Below, in pieces: positions 34,461 to 47,175 of a stretch of DNA of 64,000 nt (its first letter is position 1; every line of letters begins with the position of its first letter). Source of the DNA: Anaeramoeba flamelloides (lineage: Eukaryota; Metamonada; Anaeramoebidae); NCBI GenBank assembly GCA_027625915.1, contig JANTQA010000057.1, positions 7,750,001 to 7,814,000 on the forward strand, read 5' to 3'. The notes under the pieces were generated by a model. It did not search any database, had not been told where the DNA came from, and worked only from the letters and a program-made list of their open reading frames with translations. The position numbers and the translations under genes were made by a program.

Positions 34461-34729
34461 AAATAAAATTATCACATTATATTACAACATATACTTTGAA
34501 AAAAGTTTCATTCAAATTCAAGTATTACCATTTTATATAAGGAAAAATCAAAATTTGTATTTAATATTGTTTAAGAGGTGGGCGGTTCTTTATATTATTT
34601 ACTATTATATTTTCTGGGATTTTCTATTTATTTGTAAAAATAATGGATATAATATATATATAAAAGAAAGCATTTAGAAAACCTAGGTGCTCTACAGCTC
34701 TATACAGCACTTGAAGGTACTTCCATATT

Positions 34730-35160
34730 CCCTCAATTTTTATTTAGAAATTTTTTGAAAGATTTCCAAAATACTATTATTCTCCACTTGGGCTAATAAC
34801 GTTATAGTGAATCATTTTTTTGTTACTAATATTAATAATAATATTATTTTTTAAATATTAGATATATTTATTTTTTTTAATTCAAATATCCGGATTTTAC
34901 GATTATTTTCATAGACTGGGCAGTTCGAGAGGAAATGATATAAATATTTGGTGATTAAAAAGAATTTATTTTTATTTTAATTCATCATTAAAGGTTAGTT
35001 TATTATAGACAAATTCAATTTTTTTTCAAATAACTTATATGTTGAGAAATGAATTTTGGTGTTATTTAATTCATTTGTTTTTTTTTTTTATTTTTCTGGG
35101 AGTTGTGTGTCCTTTTCATTACAATTATTAAATGGAAGAAACATTATTATTCTATTGGAA
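34730..35160 (-). mobile_element. LINE 3' end fragment, copy C
   Basis: The minus strand around 34877-34940 reads HFLSNCPVYENNRKIRIFEL, the His-Cys end of the post-RT zinc motif, which fits copies A and B. The body upstream is degraded and the 5' part is missing. Confidence 0.55.
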
Positions 35161-35734
35161 TTGGATCTTTAATAATTTTTATTATTAGATGTTTTCTAAA
35201 ACAGGGGGAAAATTACTATTAAACCATCTTTATTAAACTTCATTTCTCCTAAAAAAAAAAAAAAAAAAAAAAAAAATAACTACCAATGTTATTTATAATT
35301 CATGGATTGATTCAGAATACTAAACAAATTTGTTTTTTTTTTTTTTTTAATTTTAGATTACTGTTGTTATTTGTACGAAGATGAGGAAATAAGCAATATA
35401 TTTTTCTAGATAGGGTGATATTTATATCATCCAAAAAGAAAAATATTTTACTTTTTTTTGAAAAAATTGGCCAGATTGAGTGAGTTATTGTTTTTTGAAA
35501 TGTGAAGATCTTCAGGAAAAAAAAAAATGACAAAAAATAACCAATATAAATATGTTTAGAAAAATGGTTATTTCTTTTCAATTTTTTAGCTTAGGTTTCA
35601 AAAAAATAATAACTTTAATAAAATATATAAACGTTCATGAACTTAATGTTATATGATATTTTTGATGATATATCAAATTGTTGATTAATTTTTTCATTTT
35701 GATCAAATAATCGTTTTCTGGACTTGTTTAATCT

Positions 35735-36110
35735 TAAAAATTTTTCCCAGAATAGAAATAGAAAAACTTGTAATATATTTTATTCTTTAAAAATCTTTTG
35801 TACCCTTACCAATTTAGATGTTTTTTTAAAAAAATTCTTATAACTTGATTTATTCAAAAAACAAGTTCAATTTTTTCTTGCTGGCATTTTTTTGGAATAT
35901 TTTACGAAACCAATTTTGAAATAAAAACAATATTTATTGATACCTTATATATTAATATTTCACTTGATTTTAATAATACTGATTTACAAATATCAACACT
36001 TCCAAAAAGGTGAATTTTAATGAAATATGAAAAAAAAACACAACAATTTTTTGGAAATACCCTATACATAAAACATGCATTATTAAACTTTACAATTAAA
36101 TGTAAAAAAG
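35735..36110. repeat. Diverged repeat, partner at 17480-17880
   Basis: Same ordered blocks as the partner: TTTAAAAATCTTTTGTACCC, TTTTTTTGGAATATTTT and TTTTTTGGAAATACCCTATA. No coding frame. Confidence 0.4.
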
Positions 36111-36269
36111 TTCTAATAAATCTTTGATCTTTTTTCATAAATTCAACTTCATGGTATCTCTAATTTAAAAAATGGATTAATTAAAAAAGGTGAATGAAAA
36201 ATAATAATATTTTATTACAAATCTTGTAATTAAATTTTTAAAAAAAATAAATAAAAACAAATTCAAAAA

Positions 36270-39200
36270 TTATTGTGAAAGAAAACGAATTAGGTTTTCA
36301 CATTCTTCCATAAACTTTTTAGCAGAGCCTGTTTTCCATACAAATTCGATTGCCAATTTCCATTTTCTCTTCCCGATTAAATTCATTTCATTTAAATTTT
36401 TTTTCACCAAATTTTTAATTTCAAACATTTCAAGTTCCTTGTTAAGGTACTGTTTATTGTCTGTATTTGATTTTTTCTTTTTATTAATTTTTTTCTGGAA
36501 AGATTTCTGGTCAATACTATCGACCATGTTGATCGTAATTAAATCCAAAATGGAATTCAAATCCTTTTCGATGATTTGTACTTTAATTTCCAGTTTGCCG
36601 ATCTCGCCTTTCAATGTGTTTCTATTGGGGTAACTCCAAGTGTAATTACAGATCGTTAAAGCAGTCTGTAATTCAACAATTAAGTCGAGTACGGAATTGG
36701 CAGAACTTAAGGCTATGATCCTATTTTGGCAAATGAAGACGGGGATATTTTGGTTCTCTTTCAGCTGCTTCATTAATCCCTTTTTAGCTTGCTTTAATTG
36801 TCTTTTCAGCTTGTGATTTAACTTTTTTTGTTCTTTCTTGCTCACAAGATGATCAAACCATCCCTTTTCGTTGCTTCCAATGTCCTCTTGTCTTGGGGAT
36901 AGTATTGTCTCCATATTTTGGTTTTGATTTGACGTTCGGTGGAATAGTGGTGAGCCAACCATATTGAATTCATAATCTGTGTTTGTCTCATTTCGAGTAT
37001 TTTTTGAACTTTCAAATGGATTGTTCTGTTTTTTTAAATCTTCAAATCCCTTTTTAAGATAATCTTCTTCAAATTCTAAATCAAGATCAAGTGATAATTC
37101 TAAATTATCAATCTTTTCCTGTTTCTTCTTCTTGGCCTTTTTCTCGTTTCTCGCCTTATCAGTATGTAATTTTTTTTTTTTTTTTTTTTTCATTTTAAAA
37201 GAATTAAATTTGAATTTTTTAAAATTTAATGGCGATCTTAAATTAAAGACTTTATTTCGATTTCTTGTAGACAACGAGCGAATTCCCCCAATTGACCTTG
37301 TTCTTGATTTGGTTCTAATGGAGTGCAAGTTGGAACTGCCACCATTATTCTTATTGCTTTTACGATTTGAGATTCTAATTGGATCTGATTTGTTTAATTT
37401 GGAACCCCCATAATCAATCTCATTGGACTTTGCTTGTTCATTTGGTTCAATTTTATCTAACATTTTGTTCATTTTTTGCCCTGTCCAAGAAATATGGGAA
37501 AGCCCCTTAACACTTTTTTGTCGAAATGAATTTTTTTTAATTAATTTTTTTTCATAGTCCAATAAACGGCAATTTTCTTTGTTGTTCTTCTCCCCACCCT
37601 TTTTCCCTTCAAATATTTTTGATTTGTTCATAATTTCTGAAAATTCAGACATTTCCAAATCGTTTTGCTTCTCAGTTTTTTCGATCAATTCTTTAAGGTG
37701 CAATATTTTCGCACTTTTCATGTTTTTTGAGTTTGTATTTGTTTTTTTAATCCACACACTCTCACTAGATTCATAATTTTCCCCTGTTGTCTGTTGGTTT
37801 TTTGTTTTTTGTTCTTTTTTCTTTCTTTGTTTTTTTTTTGTTGGCGATAACAGTCGAGATTTGTTCAAAGAATTTCTTCTTTTTTTCATTGGTAATGATT
37901 TTTTTCTCTCCTTTTTGTGCTTTACACTTTTGTCTTCATCATTTTCATTTTTGGTTTGGTGGTTGGAATGCTTTTCATAAAACCTGTAAAAGATTTTTAT
38001 TGGGTTTTTTTGATCGCTTTGCAATTGTTTTATTATTTCTTTGCTATTCATCAGCCCTAATAGAGACAAATCTTGCACAATTTTGTAATCAATGTTCTTT
38101 AACAAGATCGGTTTTTCAAGACCCTTGCCATAATCAATTGGTGGGCTTGGAGGGAGATAGTTTTTCGGGAAATTAAAAGTAAACCATGGATGCCTTTTGA
38201 TTCCCTTAATGGTGATTCTCTTTTCTGGATCAACAACCAGCATTTTTGAAATTATATCCTTTTCCAGTTCGCCCAAATAATTAGGGAAAGAAAATACTCC
38301 TCTGCGAATGTTATATAATAATTCTTTGTAATCCTTTTGGTTAAATGGAAGCATTCCACATAATAGTGCATATAAAATTACACCACAGCTCCAGATATCA
38401 GATTTTCTTCCATCATATCCTCTGCCCTATTTTATTAAAAATTAAGTTTTTTTTTGATACAAAGTATTTTTTTGATATATAGCATTTTTTTGGCAAACAA
38501 TTATTTTTTGGAGTTTGTTTTTGCAAAAAGGGGAAAAATTAGTGAAAATTGAAGAGATTGAAGAAAGTAAAGAAAAATAATATATATTACCCTGATAATT
38601 TCAGGAGAGACATAATGTGGTGACCCACACGCAGTTTGGAGTAACCCTCCTGTTTCCATCATTTTTGCCATTCCAAAATCTGCTATTTTGATATTATTGT
38701 CTTTGTCTAATAAGAGATTTTCTGGTTTTAAATCTCGATGTGAAATTGAAAAGGAGTGGAAGTGTTCCAGACCATAGATGATTTGTTGGAAAAATTCTCT
38801 TGATTGTGAAGAGTCAACTCTGCCACACTCAATAATATAATCAAAAAGTTCACCTGTAGATAATTGTAATAATCAGAACAATAATTAAAAAGAAAAAAAA
38901 ATTAATAATTATTTTTTTTTGTGAGTAATTTTTTAAACGGGTAAAGAAATTAATGTTTGAATTTTTTGGTGTTTTCTTAACACTGTTAATTTCCTACATC
39001 TGGTAAGAAAATTATCAACCACCAAAGTGTTTAACAAATTGGTCGGTTTTATTCCTACATGTTAAACAATCTATAAATTGATATTTATTTCATGTTGAAT
39101 ATCTGATGTAAAAATTATATAAAAAGATTGTGTTTTTTAGTTTCTCTTCAATATACAAAATTTGGTATTTGATTAAGTGGATCAAAAAAAAATAATTATT

Positions 39201-41927
39201 AGTCAAAAAAGGAATTGAGTTTCTGTTTTAAAAAATAGGGTATAAACAGATCTTAAAAGGGTTAGTAAAATAGTTTACAAAACACTTTTCAAGGTTTTTG
39301 TTCCTCACTTTTTTAAAATAAAGCTACAAAACCTAAAAGATTCTCATTAAAAATTATAATCCCAAAAATAAAACACTTTTTAAAAAAGTGGAGAATTAAA
39401 GTTTTAAAAAGTGATACTCTGGTACTAAAGTCATTTAAAAATGGTGAATCAATTCATCTTTACTAATCCGATTTAAAGCTTTTTTTATCGGTTCGCTTTC
39501 AAAAATGACTGTTAATGATTTATTTCGGAGTTTGTGTTGGTGATGTATGTGTAGGTTTGTTTTTATTTTTATATGTGTGTATGTGTGTATCTGTGTATGT
39601 ATTAATCTATGTCTTAATTTTTTGAGTTTTTTTACTAAATGTATATTTTTTCAAAAACTATGATACTTTTTAGATGTGCCTACAATGAGAAGTAACGTGA
39701 GAAAAAAAGTCTCATAGTTTTTGAAAAAAATACCAGACATGTAAATAAATCTGAAAAGATTTTTAATTGTTAATATTTGGAAAATTGTTCTATAATTGCT
39801 TTTTATTTTAAATCAAATCCTTTTTATAAATAACCAAATAATTTTTTATGAAACGATAATAAACCTACCCAAAGTTCATTAAAGTGAAGTATCTATAGAA
39901 TACTCATTTAATTGTTTGATAACTAAAGTATACCTGCCTATTTTGAAAAAAAAAAAAAAATAGAGTTATATGATGTTTGATAGAGTTTGGAAAATCATAT
40001 ATTTTTATTCTTATTTTTTGATTTACTGAATATTGTATTTTGAAATGGTCTAATTCAATTAATCATCGTTCTAATAAGTATGATAGTTATAATTTTAAAA
40101 GTTTGGTTCTTTAAATAAAAGGAAATATTCCGCAATTACACAACAATTTTCCTAATATTGATAATTAATAATTGCCTCGATAATTTTATTTATATACGAT
40201 ATTTTTTTACAAATTATATCTGAAATTTAAATGAGTTAAAAGTTAAACTTGATTTTCTTTTTCCCGTTCTTAAATTGCTTTCATTTTGAATTCTTAGTTG
40301 TCTCAAGATGTACCATTGAACAGTCAAAAAAAGAGACACACAAATAAATAAAGAATCAAAAATTTTAAAAATATTTCTTCCTAAGTTCTCTTTGAAAGTA
40401 TAAAATGGAAAAGGAAGAGAAAATTATTTTACATTTATCAGACAAATACCTTTAATAAATTGCAAAAAATTTCTCTTCCTTTTCCTTTTCCTTTTCCTTT
40501 TCCTTTTCCTTTTCCTTTTCCATTTTCTTTTTCTTTTTCAAAAAGAGTGAAAGTTACAACCAACTTTTTTGAAAATTCTATTTTTGAAATTAAAAAAAGG
40601 AAAATGAAGTGAAAATTTTTTTATGTTTTTTATCCAAACACAAGTAAAAATAATTTTATTAACAATTTCGAAAAAAATTTTCTTTTCCTGATCTTAAACT
40701 GTTGAACAATTGTCAAACTTTTTGTTTGTCTTGAAATATTTTTATTTTTTTGGTTTTTATCATAATCTCTTTCTTTCAAAATCACTTTTGTAAATCAAAA
40801 ATTCACAAAGTTGTTATCCTTAATTTTTGGAAATACTATTCAAGGGAATTGTCTTCAGACTTAACACAGAGTTACCAAAGTTGTTCAAAAGGCTTTTATG
40901 TAATTTGGAAAATTTTAAAAGTAAGTTCATGATTAAATAATTTGAACTGTCTGTCAAATGATCAACTCCAAAGAACAAAAAAATATTATTCGTTTCTTTA
41001 AAACTGGTTGAAAAGATCAACCAATTTATGGATTAATTTCGAAATATTTTTTATTTTTCAAAAAAAATTGAAAAAAAAATTAAAATTTTTAGATCCTTTT
41101 CACAACTTTTTTTTTTTTGGTTTTTTCCCTTTTCAAAAAAAAGGAGACTAAAAATTTTGATGGTTTTTAGAACGGTTTGGTAAATAACAAATAATTTGTA
41201 AATTTTTTTCAAAAAATAGAAAAATCCGAAAGCATTTAAAATGAAAATATTGAAGGAGTAGAGTGAAGAAGATGACAGTTGTTTATGAAGGAAGTGAGAA
41301 AAAAGAAACGAAAATTTCAAATTTAATTTGAACGATTTCAATCGATTCTAGAATTTTCAAAAAAACAAAATAATAAAAGTAAGAAATTTTAAAAAATGCT
41401 ATACATACCTCCCGAAACATACTCAAGGACTAAAAATAGATGTTTTTCTGTCTCGTACACATCAAATATTTTGACTACATTGGGATGGTTGATTAATTTT
41501 TGGATTGCAATTTCTCTTCGTACACGATCCATATTTGTGGAATCAAGTAACAGATTCTTTTTGGAAATAATTTTAATAGCTACTTCTTGTTTGGTTTTTT
41601 CGTTTATTGCCCATTTTACTATGAAAGGTGTAAATTTTGTGTGTTTAGGTATATTTAGCAAGAGTAATTTGGTACAAAATTAATAATCCAATTTAAATAG
41701 GTAAAAAAAGAGTAATTGGTGGAAGTATCGAAAATAAACCTTTTGAAAAGCTTCCAGAACCAAGTGTTTTTCCTATAATGTTTAAAAAAAAATAGAGTTG
41801 AGTTTTTTGATCATTACAACAAAAAAGTAAGGGATTTTTTTTGGAAACTCAGAGAAAATTTCAAACAAAAGAAACAATAAAAAATATAGTTACCAATTTC
41901 ATATGGACCAATTTTTTCCAGTGACAT
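36270..41927 (-). CDS. BRSK/SAD-type AMPK-related serine/threonine kinase
   Basis: Five minus-strand exons join in phase to 898 residues: 41927-41894, 41772-41740, 41618-41409, 38853-38591 and 38426-36270. The kinase domain opens with IGPYEIGKTLGSGSFSKV; then VAIKII (Lys38), RREIAIQKLINHP, SHRDLKPENLLL (Asp133), ADFG (Asp151) and LLQTACGSPHYVSPE. Thr166 aligns with the LKB1-phosphorylated T-loop Thr; SPE replaces APE. YDGRKSDIWSCGVILYALL closely matches BRSK and fungal Gin4/Hsl1 kinases, which set cell polarity and the G2/M transition. After the domain, LSLLGLMNSKEIIKQL resembles the UBA-like segment. A long Lys/Ser-rich region follows, and the last about 130 residues (SSANSVLDLIVELQTAL to KFMEECENLI) look like a KA1 membrane-binding domain. 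The Met at 41927 gives a normal start, though an upstream exon cannot be excluded. Confidence 0.88.
39250..39425. repeat. Palindromic repeat, partner at 28245-28400
   Basis: CTCACTTTTTTAAAATAAAG and an inverted CACTTTTTAAAAAAGTG block followed by AATTAAAGTTTTAAAAAGT. The same arrangement is seen in the RhoGEF intron. Confidence 0.4.
39642..39732. repeat. Perfect-stem hairpin
   Basis: ATTTTTTCAAAAACTATGA is mirrored about 50 nt later by TCATAGTTTTTGAAAAAAAT, with matching flanking runs (ACTTTTT / AAAAAGT). It could be a tiny foldback element or a structured intronic RNA segment. Confidence 0.6.
39765..40180. mobile_element. Palindromic element, second copy of the 6797-7284 family
   Basis: Colinear with 6797-7284 through AAATCAAATCCTTTTTATAA, TATAGAATACTCA, TTAATCATCGTTCTAATAAG and CAACAATTTTCCTAA. 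The inverted ends are degraded (TTAATTGTTAATATTTGG / CCTAATATTGATAATTAA). Confidence 0.5.
40476..40535. repeat. CCTTTT hexanucleotide array
   Basis: About eight tandem TTCCTT-type hexamers. The sequence 40404-40420 (ATGGAAAAGGAAGAGAAA) is complementary to the array edge, so the region could fold back. It lies in a kinase intron. Confidence 0.85.
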
Positions 41928-43181
41928 GAAATAAGATCGAATAAAAATGTAAAAGAAATTACAAAGTTTTAAAATAAACAAGAAAAAATAATGAAAATAA
42001 ATTACAAAAAGTTTTTCCATCAACAAAACATTTATCTTAATTTTTGGGATGGTCACCAATTTGGTGAAACATGGGTTTTTTGTTCTCAAAATCAAAATCA
42101 TGAAAATATTTAGAAATTTGTCAAAAATAATTTTTTCCAAGTTTTTGAAAATTAATTTTTTGGTCTTATTTTTCTAGTAAAAATAGATCTGGTTGAGGAC
42201 ATTAGTCTACATAACATTTACAATTATTGACTTCACTTGAGTTAGTCTAATGATAAAAGTTTTTAAAAGAATGCTTTTTTAAATTTTTCAATTGTTGGAA
42301 AATATAAAAATAATCCTATTTTTCAAAAAAAGGGAAATATTTTCAATTTTTTTTTACACTTTTGGTGTTAACAAGTAAGGATCTGAGTAACTAAAATTTC
42401 TTTTCATTTTTTGAATTTTTGACTTTTTTTGGGAAAATTCCTTTTCCCAAAATCCGTTCAAAAAGTTTTCAAAACAATTCTCAAAAACCCATATACCCAA
42501 AAGAGACCAACCTCTTGCTTTGTTTGTTTGACTTCTTGACATTTGTCATCAAAAGATTTTATAGATAAAATGGATAAAAAAGGTTTTCTCCTTTTTGGTA
42601 CAATTTAGATTTTTTAGATCTTGAAAATTTCCAACTTTCGAAATATTTTTTCCAACACTCACTTTTATTGACTAATATTAAAGTTTTCTTTTGATTGTAG
42701 TTAACTAATAAATTTTTTTCTTGAAAGTTTATAAAAACATTTTCAAAAACAAGATTTGAAACAACAAGTAAATATCATTTGTAAGTATATTCTTGGTATC
42801 TGAAAATGAAAATTTATTTTCTTTTTGTTGAAGACGTGTTCAAATGTACTACATTTCCATATGGTGGGGTGTTGAGTTAAAATTTGTTGTGGTACATTCA
42901 GATCTCAAAAAGAATTTTATTCATGAAAAAATTAGTCCAACAATTATTAAATTTCAATTAATTATCCAAAAAAAAAAAAGTAACAATATATCTTTGAAAG
43001 AAAATCTTCAAAAAAAGAAAGTACTATGGCTATAGTTACCTATAAAGGGGTTGTTCTATATATGATGGGTGGTTTGATATTAGAAGGTTATTGTGGAATT
43101 TCACTTCTTTTGGTTGACAAAAATCAAAAAACAAAAAAAACAGTTCTTAAGGAACTCACAAAAACCAAAAAATTTTGAATA

Positions 43182-43376
43182 CAGTCAGTTCCACTTTTAA
43201 TACACAAACATCAATGAAATTTAAAGATCAATAAAAGTCTCAAATTAAGGCACAAAATTGAGTTTCTAGTAGTTTAATTTGTATAATAAAATATTCCAAA
43301 TTTTGTGCCTTAATTTGAGATTTTTTTATGCCTTAAAATTCGTTGAAAGTTTGTGCCTTAAATTTTAAACCGACTG
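43182..43376. mobile_element. CAGT-ended palindromic MITE, copy 2
   Basis: Left end CAGTCAGTTCCACTTTTAA, right end inverted as TTTTAAACCGACTG, with TA directly outside both ends (43180-43181 and 43377-43378). Interior halves mirror CTCAAATTAAGGCAC. TA duplication and CAGT ends are typical of Tc1/mariner-derived MITEs. 195 bp, non-coding. Confidence 0.75.
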
Positions 43377-44849
43377 TATAAAAATTCACAAATTCACCTA
43401 GTCAAAAAACTTAATAAAATAAAAAAATTCAAAGAATCACAACTCAAAAAAATTTAAATTTAGAAAAAAATGATTCAATCTTTTCTTATTTTATATTTCC
43501 AAAGGCTTAAATTTCTTCGATTTCAAAAACAATTTTGATCTTAAAAGTACACAATTAATTTAATTCAACTTAATGTAATTGTTGGATATTTTATAAACAT
43601 CTAAATTTCCCCAAGTTAAGTTTTTTAATATTATTGGGAGAAAAATAAGGAATTTCAAAAATAAAAAACAATTATAAAAAACTCTTCGAGATCTCAAAAA
43701 GTGCAACAGAGCGACACATCCTACAACAAATAAAATTGCTTTCAAAATTACAATTCAAAGAAATCCAAATTTGAAAACTAGTCTAGTTCATAGGAGTTTT
43801 TATTAAAAAAAGTAGTTATTTTTCATTATTTATTTTTTCAGATCGATTGTACATCATAGGTTGATTGGCTTTTAATAGGTACTGTTAAATTCAAATAAAT
43901 GTTTGAAATTTTTTACTTCACTTTTCATTTTAGGAATTTTTGAATCTTTTGATTTGAAAAAAGCTTTTTAATTGGTTAAATGTTAAGAAAATTTGTAAAA
44001 TTAGTTGATCTTCAGAATATTCTTTGTCAAAAACCTTTTTAAAAAGTAGGGTTCTAATTTGTTAAAATGAGAAATTGAACTAAAAATTTTTTCTAAATTA
44101 TATAGAATATATCAGTATTAATCATAAGTAAAAATTAAAAATTTTTTTCTCATCCAAAAAATTATTGTTTACATTAATTACTGAACTGTTAAGTTATTTT
44201 TGAGTAAAATTTCAAATTTGATAATGTTTCAAACTTTTAAAAGTAACTTTAAAAATTATTTTGAACAATTATTAGAACCGTTGATGCTTTTACCCATTTG
44301 TAATCCAAATTCTGAAACAAAAAAAAAATCAAATTTTGATCCCAAGAAAAGGTTGGAACTTATGAAAAAAATTGGAATTGTGAAAATCTACCATTTTTTT
44401 CTAAAAGAAAACTTTAGTGGGAAAATTATATTTGGGTGTTAAAACTCTTTCAATGTACTTTTATGCTCGTTTTCCCCATTTGTACTGAGAAGGATTAAAT
44501 TAAAAGATGATGAGAAAAATAAATGATAAATATATAGTACAAAAAACACCCATTAAAAAATATTTACTTTCTTAATATCTTTATTCATATATTAAAATAA
44601 TTATTTTAGAAAAAAAATAGTTTTTTTTTTTCAGAAAAGTGATTTTTTATTACTATCGAAGAAGCGAAAATTACAGTATACATTTTTGTTTACTTAAATT
44701 CCAAAAAAAACAATTAAATGCCAAATCCTTGATTGTATACATATTTTTTTTCCAAAAAAAATTCAAATTACCTTAAATGAAAAAAAAAAAAAAATTGATA
44801 AGAAAAAAAATTAAAAAAAAAAAGTAATTAAATTATATATATAAACTAT

Positions 44850-45405
44850 TTTTCATAAATTTTGACTCACTTTATAATGTTAATGGGAGTTGTTTTAAGG
44901 GTTTATTCCAGTATACTTTCCAAAAAATATTTTCAAATTTTTGGATCAGTATCATTTTTTCTAATTTTGACAATTTTAGTTTTGCTTTTCCAACTTTTTG
45001 TTTTTCTTTTGTTTTTCTTTTTCATTTTTTTTTTTTTTTGTTAAAAAGACCCTGTGGAAAAAAAAAAACAAATCTTCGAAAAGACAAATAATCACTAAGA
45101 AAATTTCAACTATGTAAAGTCTTTGAAAATGGATTTAATTATTAATAAAAAATCTTGTTGTTCAACTTTTTTTCAGTGAAAGTTCAGTAATAAAAAATCC
45201 GTAATGCTCATTTCAAAAAATGACTCACTTTTTTTTAGTTTTTGGTTTTTTTTTTTTTTAATTTTTAATATATCAGGCTTTTATAGATTTAGAATGACTT
45301 AAAAGTGAATCCCAAATCATATTAATGATTAATTGTTTTTGAATAATAAAGGATAATTTTTTTTTTTTCGATTTATATTTCGAGTTAGTCTCAATTTTTG
45401 AAAAA
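44850..45405. mobile_element. GACTCA-ended DNA element, copy 2 (about 550 bp)
   Basis: Left end ATAAATTTTGACTCACTTTA and right end CGAGTTAGTCTCAATTTTTG are an imperfect inverted pair. The interior matches 4713-6083 and 53870-54404 in inverted orientation (TTTTTTTCAGTGAAAGTTCA, AATCACTAAGAAAATTT). It is the most compact copy and best defines the element. The short frame at its left end, also present at 5889-6071, is just conserved element DNA. Confidence 0.6.
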
Positions 45406-45420
45406 GAGTTTATATATATA

Positions 45421-45510
45421 AATATGTGTGTGTGTGTGTGTATGTGTGTGTGTGTGTGTGTGTGCGTGTGTGGGTGTGTGTGTATGTATGTATGTATGTA
45501 TGTATATTAT
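45421..45510. repeat. GT/GTAT microsatellite
   Basis: A run of TG dinucleotides with a few substitutions, followed by GTAT tetramers, directly next to the right end of the 44850-45405 element. Confidence 0.95.
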
Positions 45511-46474
45511 AATCAATTGGTAAAAGATCAAAAAAAAACTAATACGGCTTTTTAATAAAGAACATTCAAAATCACAGATTCAAAATTTATTGATTAATTA
45601 TATTTAATTTGTCAATTGGTCTTGAATATTTTTTTGGGATGTTGCTTTTTAATTATTGTACTTTCTTTTTAATTTTTGATCTGATTTACTTTTAATCATT
45701 TGTATTTTGGCTTTTCTTTTTAGTTTTTTGTTTTATTTTACTTTTCAATTTTCTTATTAGGTAAAGTTGAAAAAAAAAACTCTTCTAAAAAACTAACAAA
45801 CTTTAAGATAATTGAGATGGAACGGATTATATTAAAATGGGTATTTTAAATATAAAACAGATTCTATTGTTGAAAATTTTATTTTTTAAAAAAAAAAGTG
45901 AGAAAACTTATACAAGAAATCATATTGGTTAAGATGAAAATGTTTATTAACATTTTATTTTATTTTTAGAAAATTTATCTTTTGTAAATTTATTTATTGT
46001 GAGAAAGGAGTAATCAAAAAAAATTTATTAAATAAAAAAAGAAGAAAAAAAATAATTAAAATATAAAAGTAAAAAATTATTATATTATTTACATGACCAA
46101 ATTAAAAATAATTCACGTCCCGAAATAGGAGTAGTAAAAGCCCAATATAAAGATTATTGATAAATAAGATTCCACAAACTTTGATATTTAAATTGGTATT
46201 CTACGACTCTGAAAAGTGGGGAACTATGTACTCGAATTTTTCTATTTTTTTTACTATTTTAGGAATTTTTTATTTTCAATTTTTTTATTTTCATTTTTTC
46301 TTTATTACCTTAAATTTTCTAACCATAATAAATTTGATGAAAAATTATCGACAAGAACAATAAATTTCGTAATTTTGATTAACCAGATTAAAGATTTTTT
46401 GAGTATTTTTCCTAAGGATAACATTTTTAAATACGTTTTTTTTTGAAACCCCATTTTTTCTAATTTTTTTTTTC

Positions 46475-46790
46475 ATTTGATTCTGATAAATTTATATCTT
46501 TCAAAATACCGAATAAAGTGATTTATATTTCATAATATTGAGTAAAATAATCACATTTTTTGCATTTTTCTTTTTTTTTTTAAATGTATCATATTCTGAT
46601 TTCTTTTTCACGGCATATGAGTATCTATCTAGTCCATTCATAAAAGTGCGAAATTTTAGAAAAATAATACTGAATTTAAATTTAAGATAGTTTTTTATTT
46701 TAAAATTAAAGTTTTCAAAAATTTATCTTTTGTTAATACATATTTTTATGGACATTAACTCTAATATGAAATGAATTTTTTATCCATTTT
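46475..46790 (-). mobile_element. LINE 3' end fragment, copy D
   Basis: The minus strand reads LKFRTFMNGLDRYSYAVKKK, closely matching LKFRNFTNCLNRYSYV in copy B. The downstream Cys/His motif is eroded. 5'-truncated. Confidence 0.5.
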
Positions 46791-47175
46791 CTAATTGGGT
46801 TGATTATTTTTTTTCTTGTAAAAAAATATAATTTTCGTTATTATGTTCGTGTTTGTTGGTGAAATCAAATTTAATTAATATCAAATGATGTGAATAATAA
46901 ATTGAATAAAAAAAAAAAAAATATTTTGGGTCATTTTAACTTATATTGATACAAAAACAGTTAACTGAATTTAATGTGGATAAAAAAATACACTATCTAA
47001 TAAATGATTCAGATTCTAGTAAAATAATTTATGTATAAAAAAAATCCAAAAAAATGTCCTTTATTTGTATAATTTTTATTTACTTCAATTTCATTGAAAG
47101 TTTGTACATTAAAAGTGAAACCATCTCTATTTAATAACTTCTAATAATTGAATTATATAAATAATTTGCCTTTGA

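Larger units (their letters stand above)
32275..36269. other. Interval between the RhoGEF start and the kinase 3' end
   Basis: No host gene is supported. It holds a 1-kb repeat (33480-34460), a LINE 3' end (34730-35160), a long A run near 35251-35275 and a repeat (35735-36110). The RhoGEF promoter should lie just above 32275; no specific element is recognised. Confidence 0.5.
38854..41408 (-). other. Long third intron of the kinase gene
   Basis: This 2555-nt intron splits the VSGG/ELFDY motif (phase 1). It contains a palindromic repeat (39250-39425), GT-rich microsatellite DNA (about 39555-39605), a hairpin (39642-39732), an element related to 6797-7284 (39765-40180) and a CCTTTT hexamer array (40476-40535). 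Confidence 0.75.

Noticed and set aside
42354-42542. Open frame starting MSRSQTNKARG upstream of the kinase as its first exon
   Set aside because: The kinase already starts in phase with Met at 41927, no splice joins this frame to it convincingly, and the rest of the frame is Phe/Lys-rich without a domain.
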